64,000 nt of DNA from Flavobacterium tegetincola DSM 22377 (GTDB lineage: Bacteria > Bacteroidota > Bacteroidia > Flavobacteriales > Flavobacteriaceae), in contig NZ_KE384386.1 in assembly GCF_000425485.1 (NCBI RefSeq), forward strand, positions 144,097 to 208,096, read 5' to 3'. Position numbers and translations under genes: made by a program. Positions within the stretch are counted from its first letter, which is position 1, and each line of letters begins with the position of its first letter. Shown here in pieces: positions 9,578 to 18,605 of this stretch. The notes below the pieces were generated by a model, which worked only from the letters and a program-made list of their open reading frames with translations, was not told the DNA's origin and searched no databases.

Positions 9578-10012
9578 ATGAAAAAATCAATTTTAACTTT
9601 AGGAATGCTGGCTTCGGTTTTTGCACTTTCGCTTACAAGTTGTAAGGATGCTGAAGGTACTGTTAAAGATACTCAAGAAGAAGTATTGGATTCTAGAGTA
9701 GATTTAATGGAATCCAAAAATGAAGCTGCTGAAGCTTTAGAGAAATTTAAGTTGGATGTGTATGAAGATATTTCAGACAACAACAAAAAGATTCGCGATT
9801 TGAGAGTTAAAGAAATTAAAGGTACAGCGAAAGAGCGCGAAGATTATGCCACTCGAATTGATCAATTGCAAACCAAGACAGAAGCATTGAAAGCAAAGTT
9901 AGATGCTTATACTTCTTATGATGAGTCAAGTTACGCAACATTTAAAAACGATTTACAGGAAAATGCAGATGCATTGGAACGTGAATTTAAAGAACTAGAA
10001 AATCAAAAGTAA
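9578..10012 (+). CDS. Small coiled-coil lipoprotein
   Basis: This 144-residue protein has a lipoprotein signal peptide ending in the lipobox LTSC (Cys22). The rest is Glu/Lys/Ala-rich helix with heptad character throughout (about 25-140), so it is probably an elongated coiled coil anchored to the envelope. It is the first gene of a same-strand cluster with an outer-membrane barrel (23 bp downstream), a YtxH protein, a holin-like protein and a further small protein. The sequence CATCTTTG about 40 bp upstream is a one-mismatch -7 box. Function is unknown; the setting suggests envelope or general-stress physiology. Confidence 0.8.
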   Translation: MKKSILTLGMLASVFALSLTSCKDAEGTVKDTQEEVLDSRVDLMESKNEAAEALEKFKLDVYEDISDNNKKIRDLRVKEIKGTAKEREDYATRIDQLQTKTEALKAKLDAYTSYDESSYATFKNDLQENADALEREFKELENQK

Positions 10013-10035
10013 ATCCCCAAATTAATATTTAGAAT

Positions 10036-10683
10036 ATGACAACTTTAAGAAAATTATTTATTGCCCCTGTATTTGCTGTAGCACTTTTTTCAGCACACTC
10101 AATGTCCGCTCAAGACCTAACTAATTCATCTGCGTATGATATGGACGGTAGAGAAGAATTAAAAGTTGGTATCAAGGCTGGTATGAATTATTCCAATGTG
10201 TACAGCGAAAGCGGAGAAGATTTTGTTGCCGATGGTAAAGCAGGATTTGCTGGAGGTGTTTTTGTGTCTATTCCTTTAAGTCAATTGGTTGGAATTCAGC
10301 CTGAATTGATGTATTCTCAAAAAGGTTTTAAAGGCGAAGTGCTTGGTGCAGAATATAAAGCTACGTTTAACTACCTAGACTTACCTGTTCACTTACAAAT
10401 TAAGCCTACTGAAAACATTAGTATTCTTGCAGGACCACAATTTTCGTACCTATTAAGCTCTAAATATGAGTTGGGCGGTTTTAGTGCTTCAAGTGACGAT
10501 TTAGAAGACGATAACAAGAGAGCAACATTAGGACTTTCTGCAGGTGTAGATTTTACATTACAAAACTTTCTAATTTCTGCTCGTGGATCTTGGGACTTAA
10601 GTAAAGTAAATGATGATAACGATACGAGTGACATCAATTATAAAAATCAAGTTTTTCAAGTTACTTTAGGATACCGTTTCTAA
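10036..10683 (+). CDS. PorT-like outer-membrane beta-barrel protein
   Basis: A 215-residue protein with a signal peptide (about 1-25, ending SAQ) and an eight-strand-type beta-barrel. Alternating strands begin at KVGIKAGMNYSNVYSE, continue through IQPELMYSQKG and LDLPVHLQIK, and end in the aromatic C-terminal strand VFQVTLGYRF, as expected for BAM-inserted proteins. The LGVG-like strand pattern matches the outer-membrane beta-barrel (PorT) families widespread in Bacteroidota. It lies 23 bp after the lipoprotein gene. A specific role is not visible; it may form an envelope pair with the lipoprotein. Confidence 0.85.
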   Translation: MTTLRKLFIAPVFAVALFSAHSMSAQDLTNSSAYDMDGREELKVGIKAGMNYSNVYSESGEDFVADGKAGFAGGVFVSIPLSQLVGIQPELMYSQKGFKGEVLGAEYKATFNYLDLPVHLQIKPTENISILAGPQFSYLLSSKYELGGFSASSDDLEDDNKRATLGLSAGVDFTLQNFLISARGSWDLSKVNDDNDTSDINYKNQVFQVTLGYRF

Positions 10684-10785
10684 AGATTAATGGGAGAAAT
10701 TGTTACTGAAAAAGAAAAATTAACGAAAGACCGCTATATCTTTCGAAAAGTCAAAAAATAATACTAATTTTAAAAATCAAACATT

Positions 10786-11118
10786 ATGAGTTCAGGTAAA
10801 GTAGTTTTAGGTGCAATCGCAGGATTAGCAACAGGTGCAATTTTAGGAATATTATTTGCTCCAGAAAAAGGTAAAGACACACGTAAGAAAATTGCTAAAA
10901 AAAGCAAAGAGTCTATGGACGAGATGAAATCAAAATACGAAGGTGTTATTGATACATTGTCTAACAAATACGAAAGTGTAAAGAAAGATGCTTCGGCTCT
11001 TATGAACAAAGGTGAAAACATGGCAGAAGACGTAAAAGAAAATGCTGAACGTCTATACGCAGAAGGAAAAGATTTGACACGTGAGGCTAAGATTAGAGCT
11101 GAAAGTCAAGTTAAATAA
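10786..11118 (+). CDS. YtxH domain-containing protein
   Basis: This 110-residue protein has an N-terminal Gly/Ala-rich membrane segment (about residues 5-25, GAIAGLATGAILGILFAPEKG). The signature FAPEKGKDTRKKI comes next, then a charged helical or coiled-coil tail. YtxH proteins are general-stress membrane-associated proteins of unknown mechanism. It is followed within 14 bp by a holin-like membrane protein, and that pairing recurs in Flavobacteria. The 102 bp upstream hold no convincing gene, so it may have an internal promoter. Confidence 0.9.
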   Translation: MSSGKVVLGAIAGLATGAILGILFAPEKGKDTRKKIAKKSKESMDEMKSKYEGVIDTLSNKYESVKKDASALMNKGENMAEDVKENAERLYAEGKDLTREAKIRAESQVK

Positions 11119-11132
11119 TTAAATGAACAACT

Positions 11133-11489
11133 ATGAAAGATAAAGCAGTATTGATAGAAATGCTTTTTGGAAAAGTGGAATCGTACACGAAGACCACTAT
11201 TGAATTGTACCGACTCAAAGCTATTGACAAGCTTACAGATGTATTTGCAACCATTGCTTCTGGACTTATACTTGCTGTTATTATTGCTTTATTCTTCATA
11301 TTATTTTCAATTGGTCTTGCGCTTTTTCTAGGCGAACTTTTGGGAAAATCATACTATGGCTTCTTTGCATTAAGTGGGCTGTACGGTTTGATTGCTATCA
11401 TTGTAGCGATGAATCGTCGCGAATGGTTAGAATTCAAACTTAACGATTTCCTTATCAATCAAATCTTTAAAGAGAAAGACAATGTATAG
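11133..11489 (+). CDS. Phage-holin-superfamily-like membrane protein
   Basis: This 118-residue protein has an N-terminal amphipathic helix, then two strongly hydrophobic segments (about 42-66 and 72-92), and a charged C-terminus. The layout matches the chromosomal 'phage holin family' (superfamily III-type) proteins commonly encoded beside YtxH genes. There are no phage genes nearby, so this is not evidence of a prophage. It overlaps the next gene by 8 bp, which suggests translational coupling. Likely an inner-membrane stress-associated protein. Confidence 0.8.
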   Translation: MKDKAVLIEMLFGKVESYTKTTIELYRLKAIDKLTDVFATIASGLILAVIIALFFILFSIGLALFLGELLGKSYYGFFALSGLYGLIAIIVAMNRREWLEFKLNDFLINQIFKEKDNV

Positions 11490-11853
11490 AATTAATAGCG
11501 ACAAAACTTTAGCAACAGCCATTCAAAATTTGGAAGCACAACGTGTTTTAGAGTTAGAAATTCTTAAAAAACATGCTGAATATACTTTTCATGAATTGAA
11601 TCCTTTGAACATAGTAAAAGAAAAAATTCACGATGGTTTATCAAATATAAGTGAAACGGTACATTCTACCGGCTTCAAAAATGGTGTTTTAAAAACTGGA
11701 ATTGGTTTAGCAACTGGATTTTTGACAAAGAAATTATTCTTAGGAGCAGATGCAGGCATTGTAAAACGACTTCTAGGAACAGCGGTACAAGCAGCAGTTT
11801 CTGGTTTTATAATAAAGAAGTTGCCCGATGAATCATCAGAAATAAATACATAA
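11482..11853 (+). CDS. Small protein, last gene of the YtxH operon
   Basis: This 123-residue protein begins with a helical, charged N-terminal half, followed by a Gly/Ala-rich, moderately hydrophobic stretch (GIGLATGFLTKKLFL at about 74-88; AVQAAVSGFIIKKL at about 102-115), which suggests membrane association. It overlaps the holin-like gene by 8 bp and is followed by a terminator, so it closes the operon. I do not recognise a named domain. The tight coupling suggests it acts with the two membrane proteins before it. Confidence 0.75.
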   Translation: MYRINSDKTLATAIQNLEAQRVLELEILKKHAEYTFHELNPLNIVKEKIHDGLSNISETVHSTGFKNGVLKTGIGLATGFLTKKLFLGADAGIVKRLLGTAVQAAVSGFIIKKLPDESSEINT

Positions 11854-11858
11854 TTTAT

Positions 11859-11893
11859 AAAACCGGTTTTTTAAATAGAAATCGGTTTTTTTC
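11859..11893 (+). terminator. Terminator of the YtxH operon
   Basis: An AACCGGTTT arm pairs with AAATCGGTT (one mismatch) and is followed by a T-run on the plus strand just after the stop at 11853. Confidence 0.75.
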
Positions 11894-11968
11894 TGTTTTG
11901 CCTACTTACTACGTTTCATTATTTAGCCGATCTCACTGCTAATGCTGATCTTAAATAAATTACCCCAA

Positions 11969-13906
11969 ATGAAGACGCCATCTTACTTCTTTTTACTACT
12001 AATTACCTTTTTATTACCTGCTGCACTTTCTGCGCAAGTAAAAGAGGAAGTTAAGGACACTACTGCAAAGAAGATAATAAAGAAAAAGCCTGAACAAGAG
12101 AAATCTTCCTCGGAAAAGGATACGGTACTTTATAATAAGATAGAGGATTTTTCAAAGAAAAGTAAATTTACAAAACTATTGCACAAAGCCGTATTTGAAC
12201 CAATTAGTAATAAAAGTTCAAACCCAATTCGGAAAGAAAGAAAACGGGAATATAAAAAATATGAAGGTAAAATCATTAGGTCTATTACCATCCAAACCTT
12301 AGATCCTTTTGGCTACTCTGTTACTGATACAACCAAAAAACCAAAAAATTGGGGTGAGGAAACCGGAAATAAATTACACCTAAAATCGAAAGAATTTGCT
12401 ATTAAAAACTTAACGCTTTTAAAGAAAAACACACCTTTAGATTCATTAATTGTTAGAGAAACAGAACGTTTGATACGGAAGCAGCGCTTTGCCAGTGAAG
12501 TACATATAACAGCCAGTTTAGCTAGTGCAAAATCAGATTCGATTGATGTTACCATTAGAGTATTAGATTCTTGGAGTATAATTCCTAAAGGATCGATATC
12601 ACCAAGCCGAACTCGTTTTGAAATATTAGATCGAAACTTTTTTGGAACTGGAAGCGAATTTGAAAATGAAATAGTTACCGAAAATGAAAGTGGAAATACA
12701 GGATATCGCACAAAATTAGTGATACCTACGATAAAAAACTCGTATGTAAGAACGACTTTATCGTACCGCTATAATATTGATGAAAGCTATGGTAAAAGCA
12801 TAAACGTTGAACGAAATTTCTATTCTGCCTTTACAAAATATGCAGGTGGAATCTATGTTGATCAGCAATTCAATAAAGACTCTCTACAAAATAGCGCAGG
12901 TGAATATGCAATGCAAAATTTTAGATACAATTCAATTGATGTTTGGGCTGGACGTGCTTTCTCTATTTTTGATGGAAGAAGTGAAACTGCCAGGACTACA
13001 AATCTTATTTTAGCTACAAGATACTTACACACCAATTTTGACGAGACTCCTGCCGAAGCGTTTGATCCTATAAATTATTACAGTGGCGAAAACTTTGCAC
13101 TTTTAGGAATCGGGTTGTCTTCCCGACAGTTTGTGGAAGATGAATACTTATTTAATTATGGAATTACGGAGGATGTTCCCGTGGGAAAAATTTACAATAT
13201 TACCGCAGGTTATCAGCGAAAAAACGAGTTGGGACGCTATTACTTAGGCAGTCGATTTTCCTTTGGAAACTACTACAAATTTGGTTATTTCAGTGTTAAT
13301 TTTGAATACGGCACTTTCTTTAAAAAGAAGCGTTTAGAACAGTCTGCGTTAACTATTCAAGCAAATTATTTCACCAATTTAATTACTTTGAGTAACGATT
13401 GGAAAATGCGTCAGTTTATAAAACCACAAGTAGTTTTAGGTTGGAACCGATTACAAAGCAATGGAGATTATGTAACTATCAATGAAAGTAGTACATTTCA
13501 AGGCGATTATGGGGCAGGATTTGATGGCACAAATTCGTATGGTTTACAAGGCTATGATACTAACATTTTCGGAACTAAGAAAGTAATTATTTCTTTGCAA
13601 ACGCAATTTTATGCGCCTTGGAACTGGATCGGTTTTCGATTTAATCCGTACGTAAATGTTACAGGGGCAATTTTAGGAAGCCAAGATTCCAGCCTTTTAA
13701 AAAGCAAATTATATTCTTCGTTAGTTGTTGGCGTTATCATAAGTAATGATTATTTAGTTTTCAATTCATTCCAATTTTCATTGGCGTATTATCCGTCCAT
13801 TCCGGGACAAGGAACTAATATATTCCAAACCAATTCCTATCAAACTACTGATTTTGGCTTTCAAGATTTTGAATTGGGAAAACCACGAACAATATTATAT
13901 GAGTAG
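11969..13906 (+). CDS. Outer-membrane protein with POTRA-like N-terminus and beta-barrel
   Basis: The 645-residue protein begins with a signal peptide (MKTPSYFFLLLITFLLPA, ending LSAQ). A Lys/Glu-rich linker is followed at about residues 90-205 by a POTRA-like region: IIRSITIQTLDPFG, then LIRKQRFASEVHITA and VDVTIRVLDSW-type strands. The remainder is a beta-strand-rich barrel. An upstream ATG at 11942 gives nine more residues but puts them before the signal peptide, so I chose 11969. The architecture recalls BamA/TamA-type proteins, although the C-terminus is not a canonical Omp85 barrel end. Substrate and role are unknown. It stands alone. Confidence 0.82.
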   Translation: MKTPSYFFLLLITFLLPAALSAQVKEEVKDTTAKKIIKKKPEQEKSSSEKDTVLYNKIEDFSKKSKFTKLLHKAVFEPISNKSSNPIRKERKREYKKYEGKIIRSITIQTLDPFGYSVTDTTKKPKNWGEETGNKLHLKSKEFAIKNLTLLKKNTPLDSLIVRETERLIRKQRFASEVHITASLASAKSDSIDVTIRVLDSWSIIPKGSISPSRTRFEILDRNFFGTGSEFENEIVTENESGNTGYRTKLVIPTIKNSYVRTTLSYRYNIDESYGKSINVERNFYSAFTKYAGGIYVDQQFNKDSLQNSAGEYAMQNFRYNSIDVWAGRAFSIFDGRSETARTTNLILATRYLHTNFDETPAEAFDPINYYSGENFALLGIGLSSRQFVEDEYLFNYGITEDVPVGKIYNITAGYQRKNELGRYYLGSRFSFGNYYKFGYFSVNFEYGTFFKKKRLEQSALTIQANYFTNLITLSNDWKMRQFIKPQVVLGWNRLQSNGDYVTINESSTFQGDYGAGFDGTNSYGLQGYDTNIFGTKKVIISLQTQFYAPWNWIGFRFNPYVNVTGAILGSQDSSLLKSKLYSSLVVGVIISNDYLVFNSFQFSLAYYPSIPGQGTNIFQTNSYQTTDFGFQDFELGKPRTILYE

Positions 13907-13969
13907 AACCTCAATTTCTAATGTAATGTTAAAGGTTTTTCAAATCATTTCAAACTTTTATTAAATACC

Positions 13970-13977
13970 TATATTTG
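13970..13977 (+). promoter_or_regulatory. -7 box TATATTTG of the PIG-L deacetylase unit
   Basis: A perfect TAnnTTTG match 27 bp before the ATG at 14004 predicts a leader of about 20 nt. It probably drives the deacetylase, the 35-aa ORF and the symporter. Confidence 0.6.
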
Positions 13978-14003
13978 GCATTCTAACCACATATTTTTTT
14001 AGA

Positions 14004-16508
14004 ATGCACGTACGCTCTACCCTATTAATAATAACGTTTTTCTTTCTATCCAGTCAAATTCAAGCGCAAGCACCCGCTAAACCCAATTCAGCTGAAATTT
14101 ACGCTAAAATCGAAAAATTGAATTTTCTTGGTTCTGTTCTTTACGTAGCAGCCCATCCTGACGATGAAAATACTCGATTAATTTCATACATGGCCAATGC
14201 ACAAAAAGCCAGAACAGGTTATCTATCACTTACAAGAGGTGATGGAGGTCAGAATTTAATTGGTCCCGAACTGCGTGAATTTCTTGGAGTAATCCGTACG
14301 CAAGAATTAATTGAAGCTCGAAAAGTAGATGGTGGCGAACAATTTTTTTCACGTGCAAATGATTTTGGTTATTCTAAAATTCCAACTGAAACTTTAAAAA
14401 TTTGGAATGAAAAAGAAGTTTTAGGTGATATGGTTTACATCATTCGAAAATTTCAACCGGATGTAATTATCAATCGCTTTGATTACAGAACTCCAGGAAC
14501 CACACATGGTCACCACACATCATCAGCAATATTAGCGCAACAAGCATTTGATTTAGTAAATGATAAGAACAGTTATTCCGATCAATTGAACTTGGTGCAA
14601 ACCTGGCAACCCAAACGCATGTACTTCAATACTTCATGGTGGTTTTACGGCACAAAGGATAAATTTGATTCGGCAGATAAAACCAATTTAGCAAACCTGA
14701 CCACAGGCGTTTATTACCAAAGTTTAGGGAAATCCAATCAAGAAATCGCTGCTTTAAGTAGAAGTCGCCATCAGTCTCAAGGCTTCGGAACTTTCGGGGT
14801 TAGAGGAGATGATATGGAATATTTAGAATTTATCAAAGGTGAAAAACCAAAGGTACCCACAAATTTATTTGAAGGCATTGATACTTCATGGAACCGCGTG
14901 GAAGGCGGAAAAACAGTTGGTAATTTAGTGGACAAAATTATAAAAGAGTATAATTTTAAAAATCCATCGGCTAGCATTTCTGATTTGGTAAAGGCTTATC
15001 AAATGATTCAAAATTTAAAAAATGACCATTGGAAAGAGTTAAAATCTAAAGAAATTAAGGACATTATTGCATCATGTGCAGGATTGTATTTAGAAACAGT
15101 TGCCGAAAATCAATCTGCGACACCCGATTCTGACATTAATTTAAATGTGGAAGCCGTAAATAGAAGTGCAGTATCCATGACATTAGAAAGCTTAACTACA
15201 TTACCCGAAAATGTAATTTCAACTCAAAACATCGTATTAAAAGACAATGTAAACGAAAGTATTTCTTTAAAAATTCATATTCCAAAATCAACTGAATTTA
15301 CCGCTCCATATTGGTTAAAAGAGCAAGGAACGGTCGGAATGTATCGTGTAGACGATCAGAAAAATATTGGTAAACCTGATATTATTCGTGATGTTAAAAC
15401 CGTTTTTAATATCAAAATTAACGATGTTCTCATCCCTTTTGAGCGAACCGTAATATATAAATTTAACGATCCCGTTGCTGGGGAAGTGTATCGTCCATTT
15501 GATATTGAGCCTTTAGTAAGTACAAGTTTTACGGATAAAGTGAAAATATTTAGTTCAAATAATAGACAGAATGTGACCGTAAAAGTACACGCTGGAGCAG
15601 CAAATTTAAAAGGTACATTAAAATTAGATGTGCCAAAAGAATGGATGGTAAATCCTGAAACTATTCCTTTTTCAATAGCTTTAAAAGGAGAGTCAAAAAC
15701 ATATACTTTTGAAGTTACACCTCCAAAATCTAGCAACGAAGTAAATGTGAAGGCAATAGCGGTGGTGAATGATCAAATTTTTGACAAAGAAAAAATCATG
15801 TTGACGTACAACCATATTTCCCACCAACAAGTTCTTCAGCCTTCAGTGGCAAAATTCATAAAATTAGACATCAAAACTGGAACTGAAAAAATTGCATACA
15901 TCATGGGAGCTGGAGATGAAGTTCCTGTGAGTTTACAAAACATGGGCTACTCCGTGACTATTGTTAAACCGGCAGAAATTTCAGCAGAAAACTTGCAGAG
16001 ATTTGACGTCATCATGTTGGGAATCCGAGCGTATAATACTGTTGAAGAATTAGAATTTAAACAAGCGATTTTGCTGGATCTAGTTGAAAAAGGCAAAACC
16101 ATGATTGTACAATACAATACTACGGGCAAATTAGTGACCAATAACTTAGCGCCATTTCCATTGAAATTGTCACGCGATCGCGTAACCGAAGAAGATGCAA
16201 AAGTCACATTTTTAGCACCAGCTCATCCGGTTTTAAACACACCAAATAAAATTACTTCAAAAGATTTTGAAAATTGGGTACAAGAACAAGGATTATATTA
16301 TCCAGATCAGTGGGACAAAGCATTTGTTCCTATAATTTCTTCGCACGACGAGAATGAAACACCAAAAAACGGTGCCTTATTAGTGGCTCCTTTCGGAAAA
16401 GGATATTATATTTACACAGGATTAAGTTTCTTTAGAGAATTACCTGCCGGAGTTTCTGGAGCACACCGACTTCTTGCCAATTTAATCAGTCTTAAAAACG
16501 AAAAATAA
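14004..16508 (+). CDS. PIG-L (LmbE) family deacetylase with C-terminal GATase-like domain
   Basis: A secreted 834-residue protein with signal peptide 1-22. The N-terminal PIG-L domain (about 45-230) has the zinc motif AHPDDE (His51, Asp54) and the distal HGHH (168-171). These enzymes remove N-acetyl groups from amino sugars or sugar conjugates. A beta-rich middle region (about 370-610) and a class I glutamine-amidotransferase-like domain (about 630-830) follow. This long arrangement is common in Bacteroidota. It lies 3 bp before a small membrane ORF and 114 bp before a sodium:solute symporter, suggesting that the deacetylated product is imported by the symporter. The substrate is not evident. 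Confidence 0.92.
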   Translation: MHVRSTLLIITFFFLSSQIQAQAPAKPNSAEIYAKIEKLNFLGSVLYVAAHPDDENTRLISYMANAQKARTGYLSLTRGDGGQNLIGPELREFLGVIRTQELIEARKVDGGEQFFSRANDFGYSKIPTETLKIWNEKEVLGDMVYIIRKFQPDVIINRFDYRTPGTTHGHHTSSAILAQQAFDLVNDKNSYSDQLNLVQTWQPKRMYFNTSWWFYGTKDKFDSADKTNLANLTTGVYYQSLGKSNQEIAALSRSRHQSQGFGTFGVRGDDMEYLEFIKGEKPKVPTNLFEGIDTSWNRVEGGKTVGNLVDKIIKEYNFKNPSASISDLVKAYQMIQNLKNDHWKELKSKEIKDIIASCAGLYLETVAENQSATPDSDINLNVEAVNRSAVSMTLESLTTLPENVISTQNIVLKDNVNESISLKIHIPKSTEFTAPYWLKEQGTVGMYRVDDQKNIGKPDIIRDVKTVFNIKINDVLIPFERTVIYKFNDPVAGEVYRPFDIEPLVSTSFTDKVKIFSSNNRQNVTVKVHAGAANLKGTLKLDVPKEWMVNPETIPFSIALKGESKTYTFEVTPPKSSNEVNVKAIAVVNDQIFDKEKIMLTYNHISHQQVLQPSVAKFIKLDIKTGTEKIAYIMGAGDEVPVSLQNMGYSVTIVKPAEISAENLQRFDVIMLGIRAYNTVEELEFKQAILLDLVEKGKTMIVQYNTTGKLVTNNLAPFPLKLSRDRVTEEDAKVTFLAPAHPVLNTPNKITSKDFENWVQEQGLYYPDQWDKAFVPIISSHDENETPKNGALLVAPFGKGYYIYTGLSFFRELPAGVSGAHRLLANLISLKNEK

Positions 16509-16511
16509 TTC

Positions 16512-16619
16512 ATGGGAGAGCCAAAAATAAAGACGTGGAAAAAAAACTACACTTTGGTGCTGGTTGCCAATGCGGTTTATATTCTAATTTTTTACATTAT
16601 AATGACTTACTTTTCCTAG
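16512..16619 (+). CDS. 35-residue single-pass membrane protein next to the symporter
   Basis: An ATG-to-TAG frame of 35 codons fits exactly between the deacetylase stop (3 bp upstream) and the symporter ATG (3 bp downstream). The peptide has a short basic N-terminus (KIKTWKKNY) and one hydrophobic helix, TLVLVANAVYILIFYIIMTY. The positive-inside rule places the N-terminus in the cytoplasm. The fit into a tightly packed operon argues for a real gene, perhaps a small accessory subunit of the transporter. It is below usual gene-calling length limits. Confidence 0.65.
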   Translation: MGEPKIKTWKKNYTLVLVANAVYILIFYIIMTYFS

Positions 16620-16622
16620 ATT

Positions 16623-18362
16623 ATGCAAGAATTAGATTGGATCATACTGATATGTACATTGTCATTTATCGTTTTATACGGCGTTTGGAAAACCAAAGGC
16701 AGTAAAAATGTAAACGACTATATTTTAGGGAACAACGAAACACCTTGGTATACCGTTGGAATCTCTGTTATGGCAACACAAGCCAGCGCGATTACTTTTC
16801 TTTCTACACCTGGACAAGCCTTTAATGATGGAATGGGTTTTGTGCAATTTTACTTTGGATTACCCATTGCTATGGTCGTCATCTGCTACACGTTTATTCC
16901 GATTTATCATAAATTAAAAGTTTACACGGCCTACGAGTATTTGGAACAACGTTTTGACTTGAAGACGCGCTCTTTAGCTGCAATTTTATTTTTAATTCAG
17001 CGTGGTTTAGGAACGGGATTAACCATTTATGCTCCAGCCATAATTCTTTCTACCATCTTGGGTTGGGATTTAACCAACACCATTATTGTAATCGGAACTT
17101 TAGTTATTATTTATACTTTTACCGGTGGTACAAAAGCGGTAAATGTGACACAAAAGCAGCAAATGTTCATCATTATGTCGGGAATGTTTATCGCTTTTTA
17201 CTTAATTTTAAGCTATTTGCCTGAAGAAGTCACTTTTTCAAATGCATTGCAAATTGCCGGAGTAAATGATAAAATGAACATCATCGATTTTTCTTTTGAT
17301 ACCAAAAGTAGGTACACGTTTTGGAGCGGAATAACGGGTGGTTTCTTCCTAGCACTCTCCTATTTTGGAACCGATCAATCGCAAGTCCAACGCTATTTAT
17401 CCGGAAAATCCATTCGTGAAAGTCAAATGGGTTTAGTCTTTAATGGATTGATGAAAGTACCGATGCAGTTCTTTATCCTGTTAACTGGAGTAATGGTGTA
17501 TGTGTTTTTTCAATTTCAAAGTTTGCCCATCAATTTCAATCCCAACAGCAAAGCAACTATTGAAAATTCAATTTATGCCGAAGAATACAAACAACTTGAG
17601 CAAAATTTAGTTAAGGTATCTGCTGAAAAGAAAGACGTGACTTTAGCTTACGCCACTCAATTGAACATTGACCGCGAAAATAAAGTTTTGAAAAGTCGAA
17701 TTATTGCCTTGAATGAAAAAGAGAAAAGCATTCGTGATGAAGCAAAAGTAATGATTGGTAAAGCAAATGAAAAAGGCAAAACAAGTGATGCCGATTATGT
17801 TTTCATGCACTTTATTATTAACTTCTTACCCAAAGGAATGATCGGTCTTTTATTGGCCGTAATTATGTCCGCTGCAATGTCTTCCACCGCTTCAGGATTG
17901 AGTTCACTTGCTTCTACCACAGTTATTGATATTTACAAACGTAATATAAAGACTGAAAAATCGGATAAGCATTTTGTAAATGCGTCCAAGTTGTTCACAA
18001 TTATGTGGGGTGTTATAGCAATCCTATTTGCTTGTTTTGGAACATTATTTGAGAATTTAATTCAGCTGGTTAATATCATCGGTTCTATTTTTTACGGAAC
18101 GGTATTGGGAATTTTCTTAGTTGGATTCTATGTGAAATACGTTAAAGGTAAAGCTATTTTTTGGGGTGCTGCTTTAAGTCAGCTGACCATCTTTTTTATC
18201 TACTATTTCACCATTCACATCTATCCTAGTGGACAAGAAAAGTTAGGTTATTTATGGCTTAACTTCATCGGAGCTGTTCTGACGTTAATTTTATCTGTTC
18301 TATTTCAGATGATTTTTAAAGATGAAATTCCCGAAGAACCAACATTGGTAGAAGCTAAATAA
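16623..18362 (+). CDS. Sodium:solute symporter (SSS family)
   Basis: This 579-residue transporter has about 13-14 membrane helices. It shows SSS-family features: the early NDYILGN motif, MATQASAITFLSTPGQAF in helix 2, and GGTKAVNVTQKQQMF in the helix-5 loop. A hydrophilic, Lys/Glu-rich insertion at about residues 300-385 is probably a cytoplasmic helical hairpin. Related proteins move sugars, myo-inositol or sialic acid with sodium. It follows the deacetylase and the 35-residue membrane ORF with 3-bp gaps, so the three are probably co-transcribed and act on one amino-sugar-like substrate. That substrate is an inference from context. Confidence 0.93.
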   Translation: MQELDWIILICTLSFIVLYGVWKTKGSKNVNDYILGNNETPWYTVGISVMATQASAITFLSTPGQAFNDGMGFVQFYFGLPIAMVVICYTFIPIYHKLKVYTAYEYLEQRFDLKTRSLAAILFLIQRGLGTGLTIYAPAIILSTILGWDLTNTIIVIGTLVIIYTFTGGTKAVNVTQKQQMFIIMSGMFIAFYLILSYLPEEVTFSNALQIAGVNDKMNIIDFSFDTKSRYTFWSGITGGFFLALSYFGTDQSQVQRYLSGKSIRESQMGLVFNGLMKVPMQFFILLTGVMVYVFFQFQSLPINFNPNSKATIENSIYAEEYKQLEQNLVKVSAEKKDVTLAYATQLNIDRENKVLKSRIIALNEKEKSIRDEAKVMIGKANEKGKTSDADYVFMHFIINFLPKGMIGLLLAVIMSAAMSSTASGLSSLASTTVIDIYKRNIKTEKSDKHFVNASKLFTIMWGVIAILFACFGTLFENLIQLVNIIGSIFYGTVLGIFLVGFYVKYVKGKAIFWGAALSQLTIFFIYYFTIHIYPSGQEKLGYLWLNFIGAVLTLILSVLFQMIFKDEIPEEPTLVEAK

Positions 18363-18605
18363 ACTCCCGTCATTAACTTGATTATATAGTTGAACTTTTA
18401 AGGTGCTAAAGATATTAAATTGCATCAAAACAATTGATGTACAATGCTTTAATTTTACTTTTTATACAAAGTAAGGCGTAAATGACGCCTATCAATTACA
18501 TTGAGAAATGTTAAATCATTTTCATTGTTAAAGTTCAAAGCTGTACTTTTACCTTTGTACAACAAGCATTGTTGGACTATTAAATATATTTAAAATTCAA
18601 GAAAA
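18363..18605. other. Intergenic region between symporter and alcohol dehydrogenase
   Basis: No gene is seen. It holds a 6-bp hairpin (AGGCGT/ACGCCT, 18474-18490) without a T-run and the promoter of the dehydrogenase. Confidence 0.5.
18550..18557 (+). promoter_or_regulatory. -7 box TACCTTTG of the alcohol dehydrogenase gene
   Basis: A perfect TAnnTTTG match 49 bp before the ATG at 18606, giving a leader of about 42 nt. Confidence 0.6.

Noticed and set aside
10690..10761. 23-codon frame between the barrel gene and the YtxH gene
   Set aside because: Very short, charged, no membrane helix or recognisable feature, and loosely placed 28 nt from its neighbours, unlike the 35-residue ORF at 16512.
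11133..11489. Holin-like gene as a sign of a prophage
   Set aside because: No capsid, tail, lysin or integrase genes nearby. This holin-family protein is a normal chromosomal partner of YtxH.
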